Shown: positions 1 to 8,878 of the stretch, piece by piece
Layout: each line of letters starts with the position of its first letter
Position numbering within the stretch: the first letter of the stretch is position 1
Source of the DNA: Burkholderia paludis
GTDB taxonomy: Bacteria; Pseudomonadota; Gammaproteobacteria; Burkholderiales; Burkholderiaceae
Assembly (NCBI RefSeq): GCF_000732615.1
Contig: NZ_JPGL01000046.1
Coordinates: 16,600-80,599 of the forward strand
Reading direction: 5' to 3'
Length of the DNA: 64,000 nt
Notes under the pieces: model-generated
What the model was told of the DNA's origin: nothing
Seen by the model: only the letters and a program-made list of their open reading frames with translations
The model's database searches: none
Program-made: the position numbers and the translations under genes

Positions 1-36
1 GGATTCCTCGGCGCGTCTCATCGGCTGTCTCGGCTA

Positions 37-1053
37 TCAGTGCGTTTCGGTAACTTTGTTCAGGTGGCGCGGCGTATCGGGATTGCGGCCGCGCGCGACG
101 GCGAGATCCGCCGCCATCACGTAAAACGAAAGAATGGCGGCGATCGGGTCGAGCGCCGGATGGGCCGACTGGGCGAGCGGCAGCGTCGCGCCGGGCGTGC
201 CGGCGGGCGCCGCGAGCAACACGGCCGCGCCGCGGGCGCGCATGTCGTCGGCCAACTGCAGCAGGCCGGCCTGCTCGGGCCCCGGCGGCGCGAACACGAG
301 CAGCGGATAGTCGCGGTCGATCAGCTCCATCGGGCCGTGACGCACTTCGGCGCTCGAGAATGCCTCCGCCTGGATGCCGGAGGTTTCCTTCAGCTTCAGC
401 GCGGCTTCCTGCGCGATCGCGAGGCCGAGACCGCGGCCGATCACGATCATCCGCTCGACGCCCGACAGCGCGGCGACCGCCGGAGACCAGTCGAGCCGGC
501 CGGCCTGCGCGAGCACGTCGGGCAGGCCGCGCAGCGCGGTCATCAGCGCGGCGTCGCGCTGCCAGTAGGCGACGATCTGCGCGGACAGCGACAGCATCGC
601 GATATAGCTCTTCGTCGCGGCGACCGACAGTTCGGGGCCGGCGAGCAGCGGCAGCTGGTGTTCGCACGCATCGGCGAGCGGCGACGGCAGCACGTTCACG
701 GCGGCGACGGTGCGCGCGCCGGCTTCGCGCAGCGCGGCCATCGTATTGACGAGATCGGGGCTCTTGCCCGACTGGGAGAACGCGATCGCGAGCTGGTCCT
801 GCACCTTCAGCGGCGCTTGCTGCAGCGTCGCGACCGACATCGGCAGCGATGCGACCGGCACGCCGAGGCGGCTCATCGTCAGGCTCGCGAAATAGCTCGC
901 GGCGTGATCCGAGCTGCCGCGCGCGACCGTCAGCGCGACGGCCGGCGGGTGATCGAGCAGTTGGCCGGCGAGCGCTTCGACGCGCGTGGTGTCGGCGAGC
1001 TGCGCGGCGACGACCTGGGCGGACTCGCGCGCTTCCTTAAGCATATTCGACAA
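37..1053 (-). CDS. SIS-domain glucosamine-6-phosphate deaminase (NagB-II type)
   Basis: This 338-residue protein has two sugar-isomerase (SIS) domains and no glutaminase domain, so it resembles the isomerase half of GlmS. Visible motifs are RGSSDH (residues 45-50), SQSGKS (93-98) and a later ATKSY. Proteins of this shape next to nagA act as NagB-II, converting GlcN6P to fructose-6-phosphate and ammonia. The start taken is TTG 1053, because an AAGGAG Shine-Dalgarno (1060-1065) lies 6 nt upstream; ATG 1044 is the alternative. The gene overlaps the nagA stop, implying translational coupling. No classical NagB is present in the window. The deaminase role is inferred from family and context. Confidence 0.85.
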   Translation of the reverse strand: MSNMLKEARESAQVVAAQLADTTRVEALAGQLLDHPPAVALTVARGSSDHAASYFASLTMSRLGVPVASLPMSVATLQQAPLKVQDQLAIAFSQSGKSPDLVNTMAALREAGARTVAAVNVLPSPLADACEHQLPLLAGPELSVAATKSYIAMLSLSAQIVAYWQRDAALMTALRGLPDVLAQAGRLDWSPAVAALSGVERMIVIGRGLGLAIAQEAALKLKETSGIQAEAFSSAEVRHGPMELIDRDYPLLVFAPPGPEQAGLLQLADDMRARGAAVLLAAPAGTPGATLPLAQSAHPALDPIAAILSFYVMAADLAVARGRNPDTPRHLNKVTETH

Positions 1054-2140
1054 TCGATTCTCCTTCGACGTAGGTCGCGGTGAGGTTCAGGTCGCGGTCG
1101 AACACCGCGAGGTCGGCCCATGCGCCGCGCTCGAGGCGGCCGCGATCGGTGACGCCGAGGTAGTCGGCCGCATAGCGCGACATCCGGTTCGACACGTCGG
1201 CGATCGGCAGGCCGAGCGATACGAGATTGCGCAGCGCCTGGTCCATCGTCAGGGTGCTGCCGGCGAGCGTGCCGTCGGCGAGCCGCACGCCGCCGAGGCA
1301 CTTCGTCACGTGCTGGCTGCCGAGCCGGTATTCGCCGTCGGGCATGCCCGTTGCGGACGTGCTGTCGGTCACGACGTACAGGCGCGGGATCGCGCGCAGC
1401 GCGGCACGAATCGCGCCCGGGTGCACGTGCAGCAGATCCGGGATGATCTCCGCATATTCGGCATGCGCAAGCGCCGCGCCCACCAGGCCCGGGTTGCGGT
1501 GATGCAGCGGCGACATCGCGTTGAACAGGTGCGTGAAGCCGCACGCGCCGTGCTTGAGCGCGGCGACGGCGTCGTCGTAGGTCGCGAGCGAGTGGCCGAG
1601 CTGCACGCGCACGCCGCGCGCGGCCATCTCGCCGATGATCTCGATGTGGCCGGCGATTTCCGGCGCGAGCGTGACGACGCGGATCGGCGCGATCGACAGG
1701 TACTTCAGCACTTCGTCGAGCACGGCCGACACGGCCGCGTCGGGCTGCGCGCCGAGCTTGCCGGGGTTGATGTACGGGCCTTCGAGATGCACGCCGAGCA
1801 CGCGCGCGCCGCCCGGCGTGCGGGTACGTGCGACCGTGCCGAGGTTCGCGACGACCTGCATCAGTTCGTCGCGCGGCGCGGTCATCGTCGTCGCGAGCAG
1901 GCTCGTCGTGCCGTATTGCGCGTGCGTGCGGGCGATCGTCTCGATCGCGTCGCCGCCTTCCATCACGTCGGCGCCGCCGCCGCCATGCACGTGCAGGTCG
2001 ATGAAGCCGGGCAGGATGTACGGCGCGTCGTTCTTCGCGGGATCGACGGGCTTGCCGTCGAGCGTGGTGATGCGGCCGTTCTCGCTATCGATCGAGCCGT
2101 GAATCCAGCCGTCGGGGGTCAGGATGTTTCCAGTCAGCAT
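1037..2140 (-). CDS. nagA: N-acetylglucosamine-6-phosphate deacetylase NagA
   Basis: This 367-residue amidohydrolase removes acetate from GlcNAc-6-phosphate in the cytoplasm, feeding the SIS deaminase encoded next. The metal-binding HVH motif is at residues 50-52, followed by a Gly-rich run. GVHLEGPY carries the metal-ligand Glu, GFTHLFNAM a His region, and VTDST the catalytic Asp. ATG 2140 is chosen because NagA homology begins there and a purine-rich AAGAGA lies just upstream. The frame stays open further upstream into the regulator gene, but that part is a shadow. It lies 89 bp downstream of the GntR gene and is probably co-transcribed with it. Confidence 0.95.
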   Translation of the reverse strand: MLTGNILTPDGWIHGSIDSENGRITTLDGKPVDPAKNDAPYILPGFIDLHVHGGGGADVMEGGDAIETIARTHAQYGTTSLLATTMTAPRDELMQVVANLGTVARTRTPGGARVLGVHLEGPYINPGKLGAQPDAAVSAVLDEVLKYLSIAPIRVVTLAPEIAGHIEIIGEMAARGVRVQLGHSLATYDDAVAALKHGACGFTHLFNAMSPLHHRNPGLVGAALAHAEYAEIIPDLLHVHPGAIRAALRAIPRLYVVTDSTSATGMPDGEYRLGSQHVTKCLGGVRLADGTLAGSTLTMDQALRNLVSLGLPIADVSNRMSRYAADYLGVTDRGRLERGAWADLAVFDRDLNLTATYVEGESIVEYA

Positions 2141-2229
2141 GACGTTCTCTTGATGATCTGGTGACGCGTACATCCGCGTCGTGATTTGCAAATTCGTGTC
2201 GTTGCTTCGCGCGCGGGCAGTCTCGCGCG

Positions 2230-2964
2230 TCAGCGTTTCAGTTCGGCGACGAAGTCGTAGTAGTCGTCGCGGCAATACGTTTCGGAAAGTTCGATCGCGC
2301 GCTGGTCGGCGCCATAGCCGATCCGCGTGATCACGAGCAATGCCGAGCCCGGCTTCACCGCCATCCATTTCGCGATCGCGTGCGTCGCATTCGCCGCGCG
2401 AAAGTGCTGCAGCGCGCGCACGACGGTCATCCCGCGCGCCTCGAGGTATTCGTACAGCGACGCGCCGAGCACCTGCGGATCGGGCACCACCGCGGCCGGC
2501 AGCGTCGAATGCTCGACGGCCATCACGATGCCGTCCGCGCGACGCAGCCGTTCGAGCCGCGCCACCGTCGCGCCGGGCGCGAGGCCGAGATGCGTGATCT
2601 CGTCGCGGTTCGCGGCGCGCAGCGCGCGCGACAGCCACACCGAATCGGGCACGAAGCCGCGCTGCCGCATCTTCGCGGTGAAGCCGACGAGACGCGACAG
2701 CGGATCGGCGACGCGCGGCGTGATGAAGCTGCCCGCGCCGCGGGCCCGCTTGATCAGCCCCTGTTCGACCAGCAGCATCAGGGCGCGGCGGGCGGTGATC
2801 CGCGACACGCCGACCGACGCCGACAGCAGCCGCTCCGACGGCAACGCCTCGCCGGCCCGCCACGCGCCGGCGTGAATCGCGCTCGCCAGGTTGCGGGCAA
2901 GCTGCAGATAGAGCGGCGTGTCGCTGAGGGGATCGGGCGCCAGTTCGGGCCAGCCGGTTTCCAT
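2230..2964 (-). CDS. GntR/HutC-family regulator of the GlcNAc operon
   Basis: This 244-residue regulator has an N-terminal winged helix (about residues 20-85, with RITARRALMLLVEQGL) followed by a UTRA ligand-binding domain (about 95-240, ending SETYCRDDYYDF). The organisation is that of HutC-subfamily proteins such as NagR and DasR, which sense phosphorylated amino sugars. It is the first gene of a regulator-nagA-deaminase set, and a perfect palindrome overlapping the -35 box of its promoter (3028-3053) suggests autorepression. The effector (GlcN6P or GlcNAc6P) is inferred from context. Confidence 0.9.
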   Translation of the reverse strand: METGWPELAPDPLSDTPLYLQLARNLASAIHAGAWRAGEALPSERLLSASVGVSRITARRALMLLVEQGLIKRARGAGSFITPRVADPLSRLVGFTAKMRQRGFVPDSVWLSRALRAANRDEITHLGLAPGATVARLERLRRADGIVMAVEHSTLPAAVVPDPQVLGASLYEYLEARGMTVVRALQHFRAANATHAIAKWMAVKPGSALLVITRIGYGADQRAIELSETYCRDDYYDFVAELKR

Positions 2965-3012
2965 GTGCCTCCAGGTGTCGGACGACGACCTCGGGCCGTC
3001 GAAAGTGAACGC

Positions 3013-3040
3013 ATTATATAACCACCATAATACCAGTCAA
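3013..3040 (-). promoter_or_regulatory. Sigma-70 promoter of the nag operon
   Basis: On the minus strand, TTGACT (3040-3035) and TATAAT (3018-3013) are separated by 16 nt. This is one of the best sigma-70 matches in the window. The -35 box lies inside the operator palindrome, so a bound repressor should block RNA polymerase. Confidence 0.75.
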
Positions 3041-3053
3041 CGAACTGGTATTA
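3028..3053. promoter_or_regulatory. GntR operator palindrome, nag operon
   Basis: The arms TAATACCAGT (3028-3037) and ACTGGTATTA (3044-3053) are perfect 10-bp inverted repeats around a 6-bp spacer. The site covers the -35 element of the promoter for the adjacent GntR gene. ACCAGT/ACTGGT half-sites resemble the TGGT/ACCA cores reported for DasR/NagR-type GntR regulators. Confidence 0.8.
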
Positions 3054-3221
3054 GCCGTGTGAAAATCGCCGAAAGCCTTGTCGGACAAGCGTTTTAGCTT
3101 CGACAAAGCCTTTGTTTACAAAGCAGTACAGGATAGGGATTTACCCGGAGTGGTATGCAAGGGGACAGTTCCGGGGCGTGTCCGTGCCGGGTTTCAATGG
3201 AAAATACGAGACCGGAATAGA

Positions 3222-3242
3222 ACCAGTTGAGCCGACTGGTAT
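3222..3242. promoter_or_regulatory. Possible second GntR operator
   Basis: ACCAGT (3222-3227) and ACTGGTAT (3235-3242) repeat the half-sites of the main operator about 190 bp further upstream, but with a 7-bp rather than a 6-bp spacer. It could be an auxiliary site or a decayed copy. The rest of the 313-bp gap 2965-3277 holds short palindromes, such as CTTTGTTTACAAAG at 3110-3123, and no gene. Confidence 0.45.
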
Positions 3243-3277
3243 GCACCAGCGGAAGGGGCGCCGGCACGCTGCGCTCG

Positions 3278-6200
3278 TCAGTGGAACTCGCGGCTCGACG
3301 TGCGCAGACCGCCGAGCAACGGCGTCAGATCCTCGAAATGCTGCGCGACGAGGTGCCTCACGTCGCTCGCGACCTGCCATACGCCCGACGCCGCGAGCAG
3401 CCGCGAATCGAGGGTTTCGCGGCGCTGCCGCGCGAGCAGTTCGGGCCGGACGATCACGTTCACGCAGCCGGTTTCGTCCTCGAGCGTCATGAACATCACG
3501 CCTTTCGCGGTGCCCGGCATCTGCCGCGCGGTCACGAGCCCGCACGCGCGTGCGAGCCGGCCGTCGGGGCGATCGTGCAGTTCCGCGGCGGACGACAGCC
3601 GCCGCGCGCGCAGCGCGGATCGCAGCAACGCGACCGGGTGGCGGTTCAGCGTGAGGCCGGTGGTGTGATAGTCGGCGAGGATGTCGTCGGCTTCCGACGG
3701 CGCGCCGAGCGTGGGCTTCTCCGCCTCGTCGATCGGCGCGGCGGCGAGCAGGTCGCGCTCCGGCGCCGCGGCGACGGCCTGCCACAGCGCGTCGCGGCGA
3801 TGGCCCGCGAGCGTTGCCAGCGCGTTCGCGGCGGCCAGCGCTTCGAGGTCGCGGCGCTCGAGCCCTGCGCGGCGCGCGAGGGTGTCGACGTTGTCGAACG
3901 GGCCGGCCGCGCGCGCGGCTTCGATGCGGCGTGCGGCGGCTTCGCCGAGCCCGCGGACGAGCGACAGGCCGAGCCGCACGGCGGGTTGCCCGTGTGGCGG
4001 CGGCTGGCCGGGCAGTGCCTCGAGCGACGCTTCCCGGTTGCTTTGCGTCACGTCGATCGGCAGGACCTGCACGCCGTGACGCTTCGCGTCCTGCACGAGT
4101 TGCGACGGCGGGTAGAAGCCCATCGGCTGGCTGTTCAGCAGCGCGGCGAGGAAGATCGCCGGTTCGTGGCATTTGAGCCAGCTGCTCGCGTAGGCGAGTT
4201 TCGCGAAGCTTGCCGCATGGCTTTCGGGGAAACCGTAATCGCCGAAGCCCTTGATCTGCTCGAAGATCTGTTCGGCGAAGTCGGAGGGGTAGTCGCGCTC
4301 GCGCATCCCGTCGACGATCTTGCGGTGATATTTCTCGAGATTGCCCTTGCGCTTCCATGCGGCCATCGCGCGACGCAGTTCGTCCGCCTCGCCGGGCGTG
4401 AAACCTGCCGCGATCATCGCGATCTGCATGACCTGTTCCTGGAAAATCGGCACGCCGTACGTGCGAGCGAGCGCAGGCTTCAGATCCTCCTTCGGATAAC
4501 TGACCTTCTCGATTCCCTGACGCCGCTTCAGGTACGGATGCACCGCCCCGCCCTGGATCGGCCCCGGCCGCACGATCGCGACCTCGATCACCAGATCGTA
4601 GTACGTGCGCGGCCGCAGGCGCGGCAGCATCGACATCTGCGCGCGCGATTCGATCTGGAATACGCCGACCGTGTCGGCGCGGCAAATCATGTCGTAGGTC
4701 GCGTCATCGTCCTGTGGAATGTGTTTCAGCGTGAACGGCTCGCCGCCCGGCTCCGGCGGCCCGCGCCACGCGGTGCGCATGTCGAATGCGCGATGCAGCG
4801 CGGACAGCATGCCGAGCGCCAGCACGTCGACCTTCATCAGTCCGAGCGCCTCGAGATCGTCCTTGTCCCACTGGATCACGCGCCGCCCGTCCATCGCGGC
4901 GTTTTCGACCGGGACGAGCCGCGTGAGCTTGCCGCGGCTGATCACGAAACCGCCCGAATGCTGCGACAGGTGGCGCGGGAAGTTGAGCAGCCGCGCGGCG
5001 AGCCGGGCCCACGCCTGGATCAGCGGTGTCTGGGGATCGAGCCCGATCGTCACGAATTGCTGAAGCAGGTCGCGACTGCCGTCGAACCAGCGATGCCCCT
5101 TCGCGACGCGATCGATCAGCATCGGATCGACGCCGAGCGCCTTGCCGGTTTCGCGCAGCACGCCGCGCGGGCGATAGGTCGACACGGCGGCCGCGAGTGC
5201 CGCGCGGTCGTGCCCGTATTTTTCGTAGATGTGCTGAATCACCTCTTCCCGGCGCTGATGTTCGAAGTCGACGTCGATGTCGGGCGGCTCGCCGCGCTCC
5301 GCGCTGATGAAGCGCTCGAACAGCATCGTGCTCTGCTCCGGATTCACCTCGGTGATGCCGAGGCAATAACAGACGACCGAGTTCGCGGCCGAGCCTCGGC
5401 CCTGGCACAGGATGTTCCGGCTGCGCGCGTACTTCACGATGTCGTAGACGGTCAGGAAGAACGGTTCGTAGCGCAGTCTTGCGATCAGGTCGAGCTCATA
5501 CCGGATCTGCTTCGCCACTTTCTCCGGGATGCCGTTCGGATAGCGCCCGGCCGCCCCGGCCCGGGTTTCCTGTTCCAGATAGCTGGTTGGCGTGAGCCCC
5601 TTCGGCACGATTTCGTCGGGATACTCGTAACGCAGCGAATCGAGTTCGAAATGACACGCATCGAGAATCGCGCACGTCTGCGCGATCTCGTCCGGCGCAA
5701 ACAGCTGCCCGATCCGCCCGCGCGAGCGCAGATGCTGCTCCGCGTTCGGCGCGAGCGCATAGCCGCATTCCGACACCGGCAGCCCGACCCGGATCGCCGT
5801 CATCACGTCCTGAAGTTCCTTGCACGAGCGCCGGTGCATCGTCACGTCGCCGAGCGCGACGACACCCACGCCGCGCCGCTCGCCCGCGGCACGAATCTCC
5901 TCGCGTTGCGCGCCGTCCAGCGCGCGCTGCAGTTGCACGAGCCCGAGCCGCGCACGCTCGCCGAACGTCGCGCGACACCACGCGACCTGCGCCTCGAGTA
6001 CGTCGGCGCGCACCGGATACGCGGGCACGAGAATCGCGAAGCAGTCGGGCACGCCGCGCAAGTGCGCAAACTTCGCCGGCGGCGCGGACAGCATCCGCGG
6101 CGTCAGCGTGTAGGCGCCCTTCGGCGATTCCATCCGCCGCCACGAAATCAGCTCGGACAGGTTGCCGTAGCCCTCGCGGTTCTGCGCGAGCAACACGAGC

Positions 6201-6481
6201 CCGAGCGCGCCGGGCCCCGGATCGTGGCCCGGCGCGACCTCGTCGGGCGTGACGTCGAAATACGAACCGACGACGAGCGGCAGCCCTTTCGCCTTGGCCG
6301 CGACATGCATGCGCGCTGCGCCGGCGAGCGAGCATTCGTCGGTGATCGCGATCCCGCGATAGCCGAGTTCGGACGCGCGCTCGACCAGTTCCTCCGCATG
6401 CGATGCGCCATGCAGGAACGAGAAATTCGAGCGGCAGAACAACTCCGCGTAATCGGGCAACCAGCTGAATTCCGCCACCAT
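3278..6481 (-). CDS. dnaE2: Error-prone DNA polymerase DnaE2 (ImuC)
   Basis: This 1067-residue C-family polymerase belongs to the DnaE2/ImuC group and performs mutagenic translesion synthesis with ImuA and ImuB. An N-terminal PHP domain begins near YAELFCRSNFSFLHGASH. The polymerase active site is visible in PDIDVDF, which carries catalytic Asp residues. A helix-hairpin-helix region and an OB-fold (about residues 940-1030) follow. It lies 6 nt after imuB and is the last gene of the cassette. The length is usual for DnaE2, shorter than replicative DnaE. Expression should be DNA-damage-induced through the LexA box upstream of imuA. Confidence 0.95.
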   Translation of the reverse strand: MVAEFSWLPDYAELFCRSNFSFLHGASHAEELVERASELGYRGIAITDECSLAGAARMHVAAKAKGLPLVVGSYFDVTPDEVAPGHDPGPGALGLVLLAQNREGYGNLSELISWRRMESPKGAYTLTPRMLSAPPAKFAHLRGVPDCFAILVPAYPVRADVLEAQVAWCRATFGERARLGLVQLQRALDGAQREEIRAAGERRGVGVVALGDVTMHRRSCKELQDVMTAIRVGLPVSECGYALAPNAEQHLRSRGRIGQLFAPDEIAQTCAILDACHFELDSLRYEYPDEIVPKGLTPTSYLEQETRAGAAGRYPNGIPEKVAKQIRYELDLIARLRYEPFFLTVYDIVKYARSRNILCQGRGSAANSVVCYCLGITEVNPEQSTMLFERFISAERGEPPDIDVDFEHQRREEVIQHIYEKYGHDRAALAAAVSTYRPRGVLRETGKALGVDPMLIDRVAKGHRWFDGSRDLLQQFVTIGLDPQTPLIQAWARLAARLLNFPRHLSQHSGGFVISRGKLTRLVPVENAAMDGRRVIQWDKDDLEALGLMKVDVLALGMLSALHRAFDMRTAWRGPPEPGGEPFTLKHIPQDDDATYDMICRADTVGVFQIESRAQMSMLPRLRPRTYYDLVIEVAIVRPGPIQGGAVHPYLKRRQGIEKVSYPKEDLKPALARTYGVPIFQEQVMQIAMIAAGFTPGEADELRRAMAAWKRKGNLEKYHRKIVDGMRERDYPSDFAEQIFEQIKGFGDYGFPESHAASFAKLAYASSWLKCHEPAIFLAALLNSQPMGFYPPSQLVQDAKRHGVQVLPIDVTQSNREASLEALPGQPPPHGQPAVRLGLSLVRGLGEAAARRIEAARAAGPFDNVDTLARRAGLERRDLEALAAANALATLAGHRRDALWQAVAAAPERDLLAAAPIDEAEKPTLGAPSEADDILADYHTTGLTLNRHPVALLRSALRARRLSSAAELHDRPDGRLARACGLVTARQMPGTAKGVMFMTLEDETGCVNVIVRPELLARQRRETLDSRLLAASGVWQVASDVRHLVAQHFEDLTPLLGGLRTSSREFH

Positions 6482-6487
6482 CGCCGC

Positions 6488-7990
6488 TCACCCGAACAGG
6501 CCGTGCAGGAACCAGCGCGGTTCGGCGTCGCTCCCCGCCCGCTCCCGGAACACCCAGTAGCACACGCCGACCTCGTCCTGTGCGACCTGGTAATCGCGCG
6601 CGACGAGCCGGCCGTCGAACCACCCCGCCTCGATCCGCTCCGTCGACGACATCATCCTGAGCGGCGTATGAAAGACCGGCCGGTTCTCGCGCATCAACAG
6701 CGGCAGCGGTTCGGCCAGCAGCCATGCGGGCCTCGGCGGCACCGCCGGCGGCCCGCCGGCCGGCTTGCCGGCCTGCGCATCGAGCGGCAGCCAGCGGTTC
6801 CCGGCCTCGGGCCGGTGATCGGCGACGGGCGCCGCGCGCAGCACGTTCTCCGCGCCGAGCCGCGCGACCAGCAGCTCGAACAGCCGCGCCCGCGTCTCGC
6901 GCGTACCGCCCGGCTCGGGGAAAAGATCGTCGGCCGGCGGCGCGACCGATTCGACGCGCGTGGCCGTCAGACGCACCGCGATCACCGCGGCCGGCAACTC
7001 GACGCGCGCGAGCCGCTCGCCGAGCAGCCGCATGAAATGCGTTTCGTCGCGCACGGGAGCGGCGAACGCGAGCGCGAGCGGCGTCGGCGGCACGGCCTGG
7101 CGGCCGCGCTCGTGCTCGAGATCGAACGTCATCGCCGCCAGCGACAGCTGCCGCGCGGCCAGCCAGCCGCAGAGCTGCACGACGAGCCGGCGCGCGGCGA
7201 ACAGCACGGCTTCCGCGTATTCGACGCGCTCCGGCAATTCGAGCCGCACGTCGAACACGGGCGGCACGGCCATCCACGCCAGCGGCTCGACCGCGTCGCC
7301 GTACGCGCGATCGAGCGCGGCCAGCAACGCGGGGCCGCAACGGCGCTGCAGCCCCGCGCGCGGCAGGCGGCGCAGATCGGCGAGCGTGCGGCAGCCGAGG
7401 CCGTCGAACCAGCCCGCATACGGACGCGCATCGGGCAGCAGCACGCAGGGCAGCCGGTCGAGCGAACGGGCGAGCGAGGTCCCGCTCGCGATGCGGCGCC
7501 GGATGCGCGCACGCGCCGACGTACGCGCGAGCAGCCACGCGCCGCGCCCGGTCGGCGCGGCGGACAGGCGCGCCGCATAGCCGAGCGCCGCGAGCGTCGC
7601 GCGCACCTGGCGGCACAACGACGGCAGGCCGCCGAACAGGCGCAGGCTCGGGCCGACGTCGACGATCAGCGTGGCTTCGTCGTCGAGCGCGACGCACGGC
7701 GAGAAGCGCAGCAACGCGAGCGCGACCGCGCGCAGCGCATCGGCCTCGCGCGCGGGATCGCGTTCGACGAGCCGGGTCGCGGGCGCGAGCGTCAGCACGC
7801 CGCCGCGCTTCATGCCCGCGCGCACGCCATGCCGGCGCGCGGCCGCGTCGGCGATCAGCACGGCGCCCTGTTCGAGCACCGCGCAGCCCGCGCCGCCGTC
7901 GTCCGCATCGTCCGCCGCGCCGTCAGACGGCGGCGGGGCGCACACGTCGAGCGGCAGGCGCGGCAGATGGATGCCGAGCAAGACGCGCAT
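6488..7990 (-). CDS. imuB: Y-family polymerase-like protein ImuB
   Basis: This 500-residue protein is the ImuB component of the ImuA-ImuB-DnaE2 mutasome. ImuB proteins are related to DinB/UmuC but are considered catalytically inactive and act as clamp-binding hubs. The N-terminus (MRVLLGIHLPRLPLDV) keeps the first strand of the Y-family palm, where polymerases carry the metal-binding Asp; that residue is not evident here. A little-finger-like region lies in the middle and a Pro-rich linker near residues 400-440. Its start overlaps the end of imuA by 68 bp and its stop is 6 nt from dnaE2, so the three genes are tightly coupled. Confidence 0.92.
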   Translation of the reverse strand: MRVLLGIHLPRLPLDVCAPPPSDGAADDADDGGAGCAVLEQGAVLIADAAARRHGVRAGMKRGGVLTLAPATRLVERDPAREADALRAVALALLRFSPCVALDDEATLIVDVGPSLRLFGGLPSLCRQVRATLAALGYAARLSAAPTGRGAWLLARTSARARIRRRIASGTSLARSLDRLPCVLLPDARPYAGWFDGLGCRTLADLRRLPRAGLQRRCGPALLAALDRAYGDAVEPLAWMAVPPVFDVRLELPERVEYAEAVLFAARRLVVQLCGWLAARQLSLAAMTFDLEHERGRQAVPPTPLALAFAAPVRDETHFMRLLGERLARVELPAAVIAVRLTATRVESVAPPADDLFPEPGGTRETRARLFELLVARLGAENVLRAAPVADHRPEAGNRWLPLDAQAGKPAGGPPAVPPRPAWLLAEPLPLLMRENRPVFHTPLRMMSSTERIEAGWFDGRLVARDYQVAQDEVGVCYWVFRERAGSDAEPRWFLHGLFG

Positions 7991-8630
7991 AGCGGCTCTC
8001 CACGATGGGCGACGGCAAATCGAGCACGAGCGGCTCGCCGCGCGCGGGCCCGCGGCGCTTGACGAGATCGAGCGACACGCCGCCCGGCACCGGATGCAGC
8101 GCGACGCGCAGCACGGCCGGCGACGGCTGCCGTGCGGCCGACAGCGGGCGCAGCATCACGAACAGCGTGTCGCCCGTGCGCGCGGCCGCGAGATGCAGGC
8201 GCCGCAGCGCATCGGGCCGCGGGTCCTGCCAGAGCAGGAGCGCGCCGCAACAGCCGGTCTTGAGCGCCTGCTCGGCGGCCCACAGCGCATCGGTGCGGCT
8301 GCCGGCGCGCAGCCACAGCAGCGCGTCGGCCGGCACGCCGAGACTGGCGAGCGCGGTCGCATGCGGCGCTTGCGGCGGCGCGACGAGCGCGAGCGGACGC
8401 CGCGCGCTGACGGTGCGCGCAAGCGCGGGTGCAAGCAGCCGCATCTCGCCGCAGCCCGGCTGCGCGGCCAGCAGTTCGACGAGCCCGCCGACCGGCCAGC
8501 CGCCGCCCGGCAACTCGGCCGACAGCGATGCGAAGCCGGTCTCGATCGTGCGCGGACCACCGCGCGCGAGCTGCGAGCCGCGCCAGAGCGACGGATGAAG
8601 GGATTCGGGAGAAATGGAGGATGCGAGCAT
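7923..8630 (-). CDS. imuA: Translesion synthesis accessory protein ImuA
   Basis: ImuA is a RecA/SulA-like protein that works with ImuB and DnaE2 in damage-induced mutagenesis. The 235-residue product begins MLASS and has the family's early PESLHPSLWRG segment. A RecA-like core follows (PGGGWPVGGLVELL), where the family has a degenerate P-loop. ATG 8630 is preferred over GTG 8642 because GTG 8642 lies only 2 bp from the LexA box. The 3' end overlaps imuB by 68 bp. It is first in the cassette and directly under SOS control. Confidence 0.9.
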   Translation of the reverse strand: MLASSISPESLHPSLWRGSQLARGGPRTIETGFASLSAELPGGGWPVGGLVELLAAQPGCGEMRLLAPALARTVSARRPLALVAPPQAPHATALASLGVPADALLWLRAGSRTDALWAAEQALKTGCCGALLLWQDPRPDALRRLHLAAARTGDTLFVMLRPLSAARQPSPAVLRVALHPVPGGVSLDLVKRRGPARGEPLVLDLPSPIVESRYARLARHPSAAPAARRVRPAAV

Positions 8631-8644
8631 GACGCCACCCACAA

Positions 8645-8660
8645 CTGTATGGATATACAG
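8645..8660 (-). promoter_or_regulatory. LexA (SOS) box upstream of imuA
   Basis: CTGT (8645-8648), ATGGATAT and ACAG (8657-8660) form the CTGT-N8-ACAG consensus of proteobacterial LexA. It lies 14 bp before the imuA ATG, with a TATACT-like -10 element overlapping its upstream edge on the minus strand. It is the only convincing SOS box I found in the window. Confidence 0.9.
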
Positions 8661-8878
8661 TATATGGCAATGCGTCTGCGTCGCACAGCGCCGGTGCGAA
8701 ACCGGTTTTCGTCAGAGGAAAATCTGCGGAGAACCCGGCGCGGCCGTCATGTTACCCCGCGCCGGGGCGGGCATGCCCGAGCGCATCCGGGCGCGACCCC
8801 GCCGGGCCCGTGCGGCCTGCCCGCGGGCGACCCGGCGCGACGCGGCATCGCGCGCCGCGCCGGCCCGCCCGCCGCCCG

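Noticed and set aside
3227..8062. A very long open plus-strand frame (about 1600 codons) opposite dnaE2, imuB and imuA
   Set aside because: It is rich in Arg, His, Gln and Ala without domains, as expected for the antisense of GC-rich coding DNA. The minus-strand genes explain the region fully.
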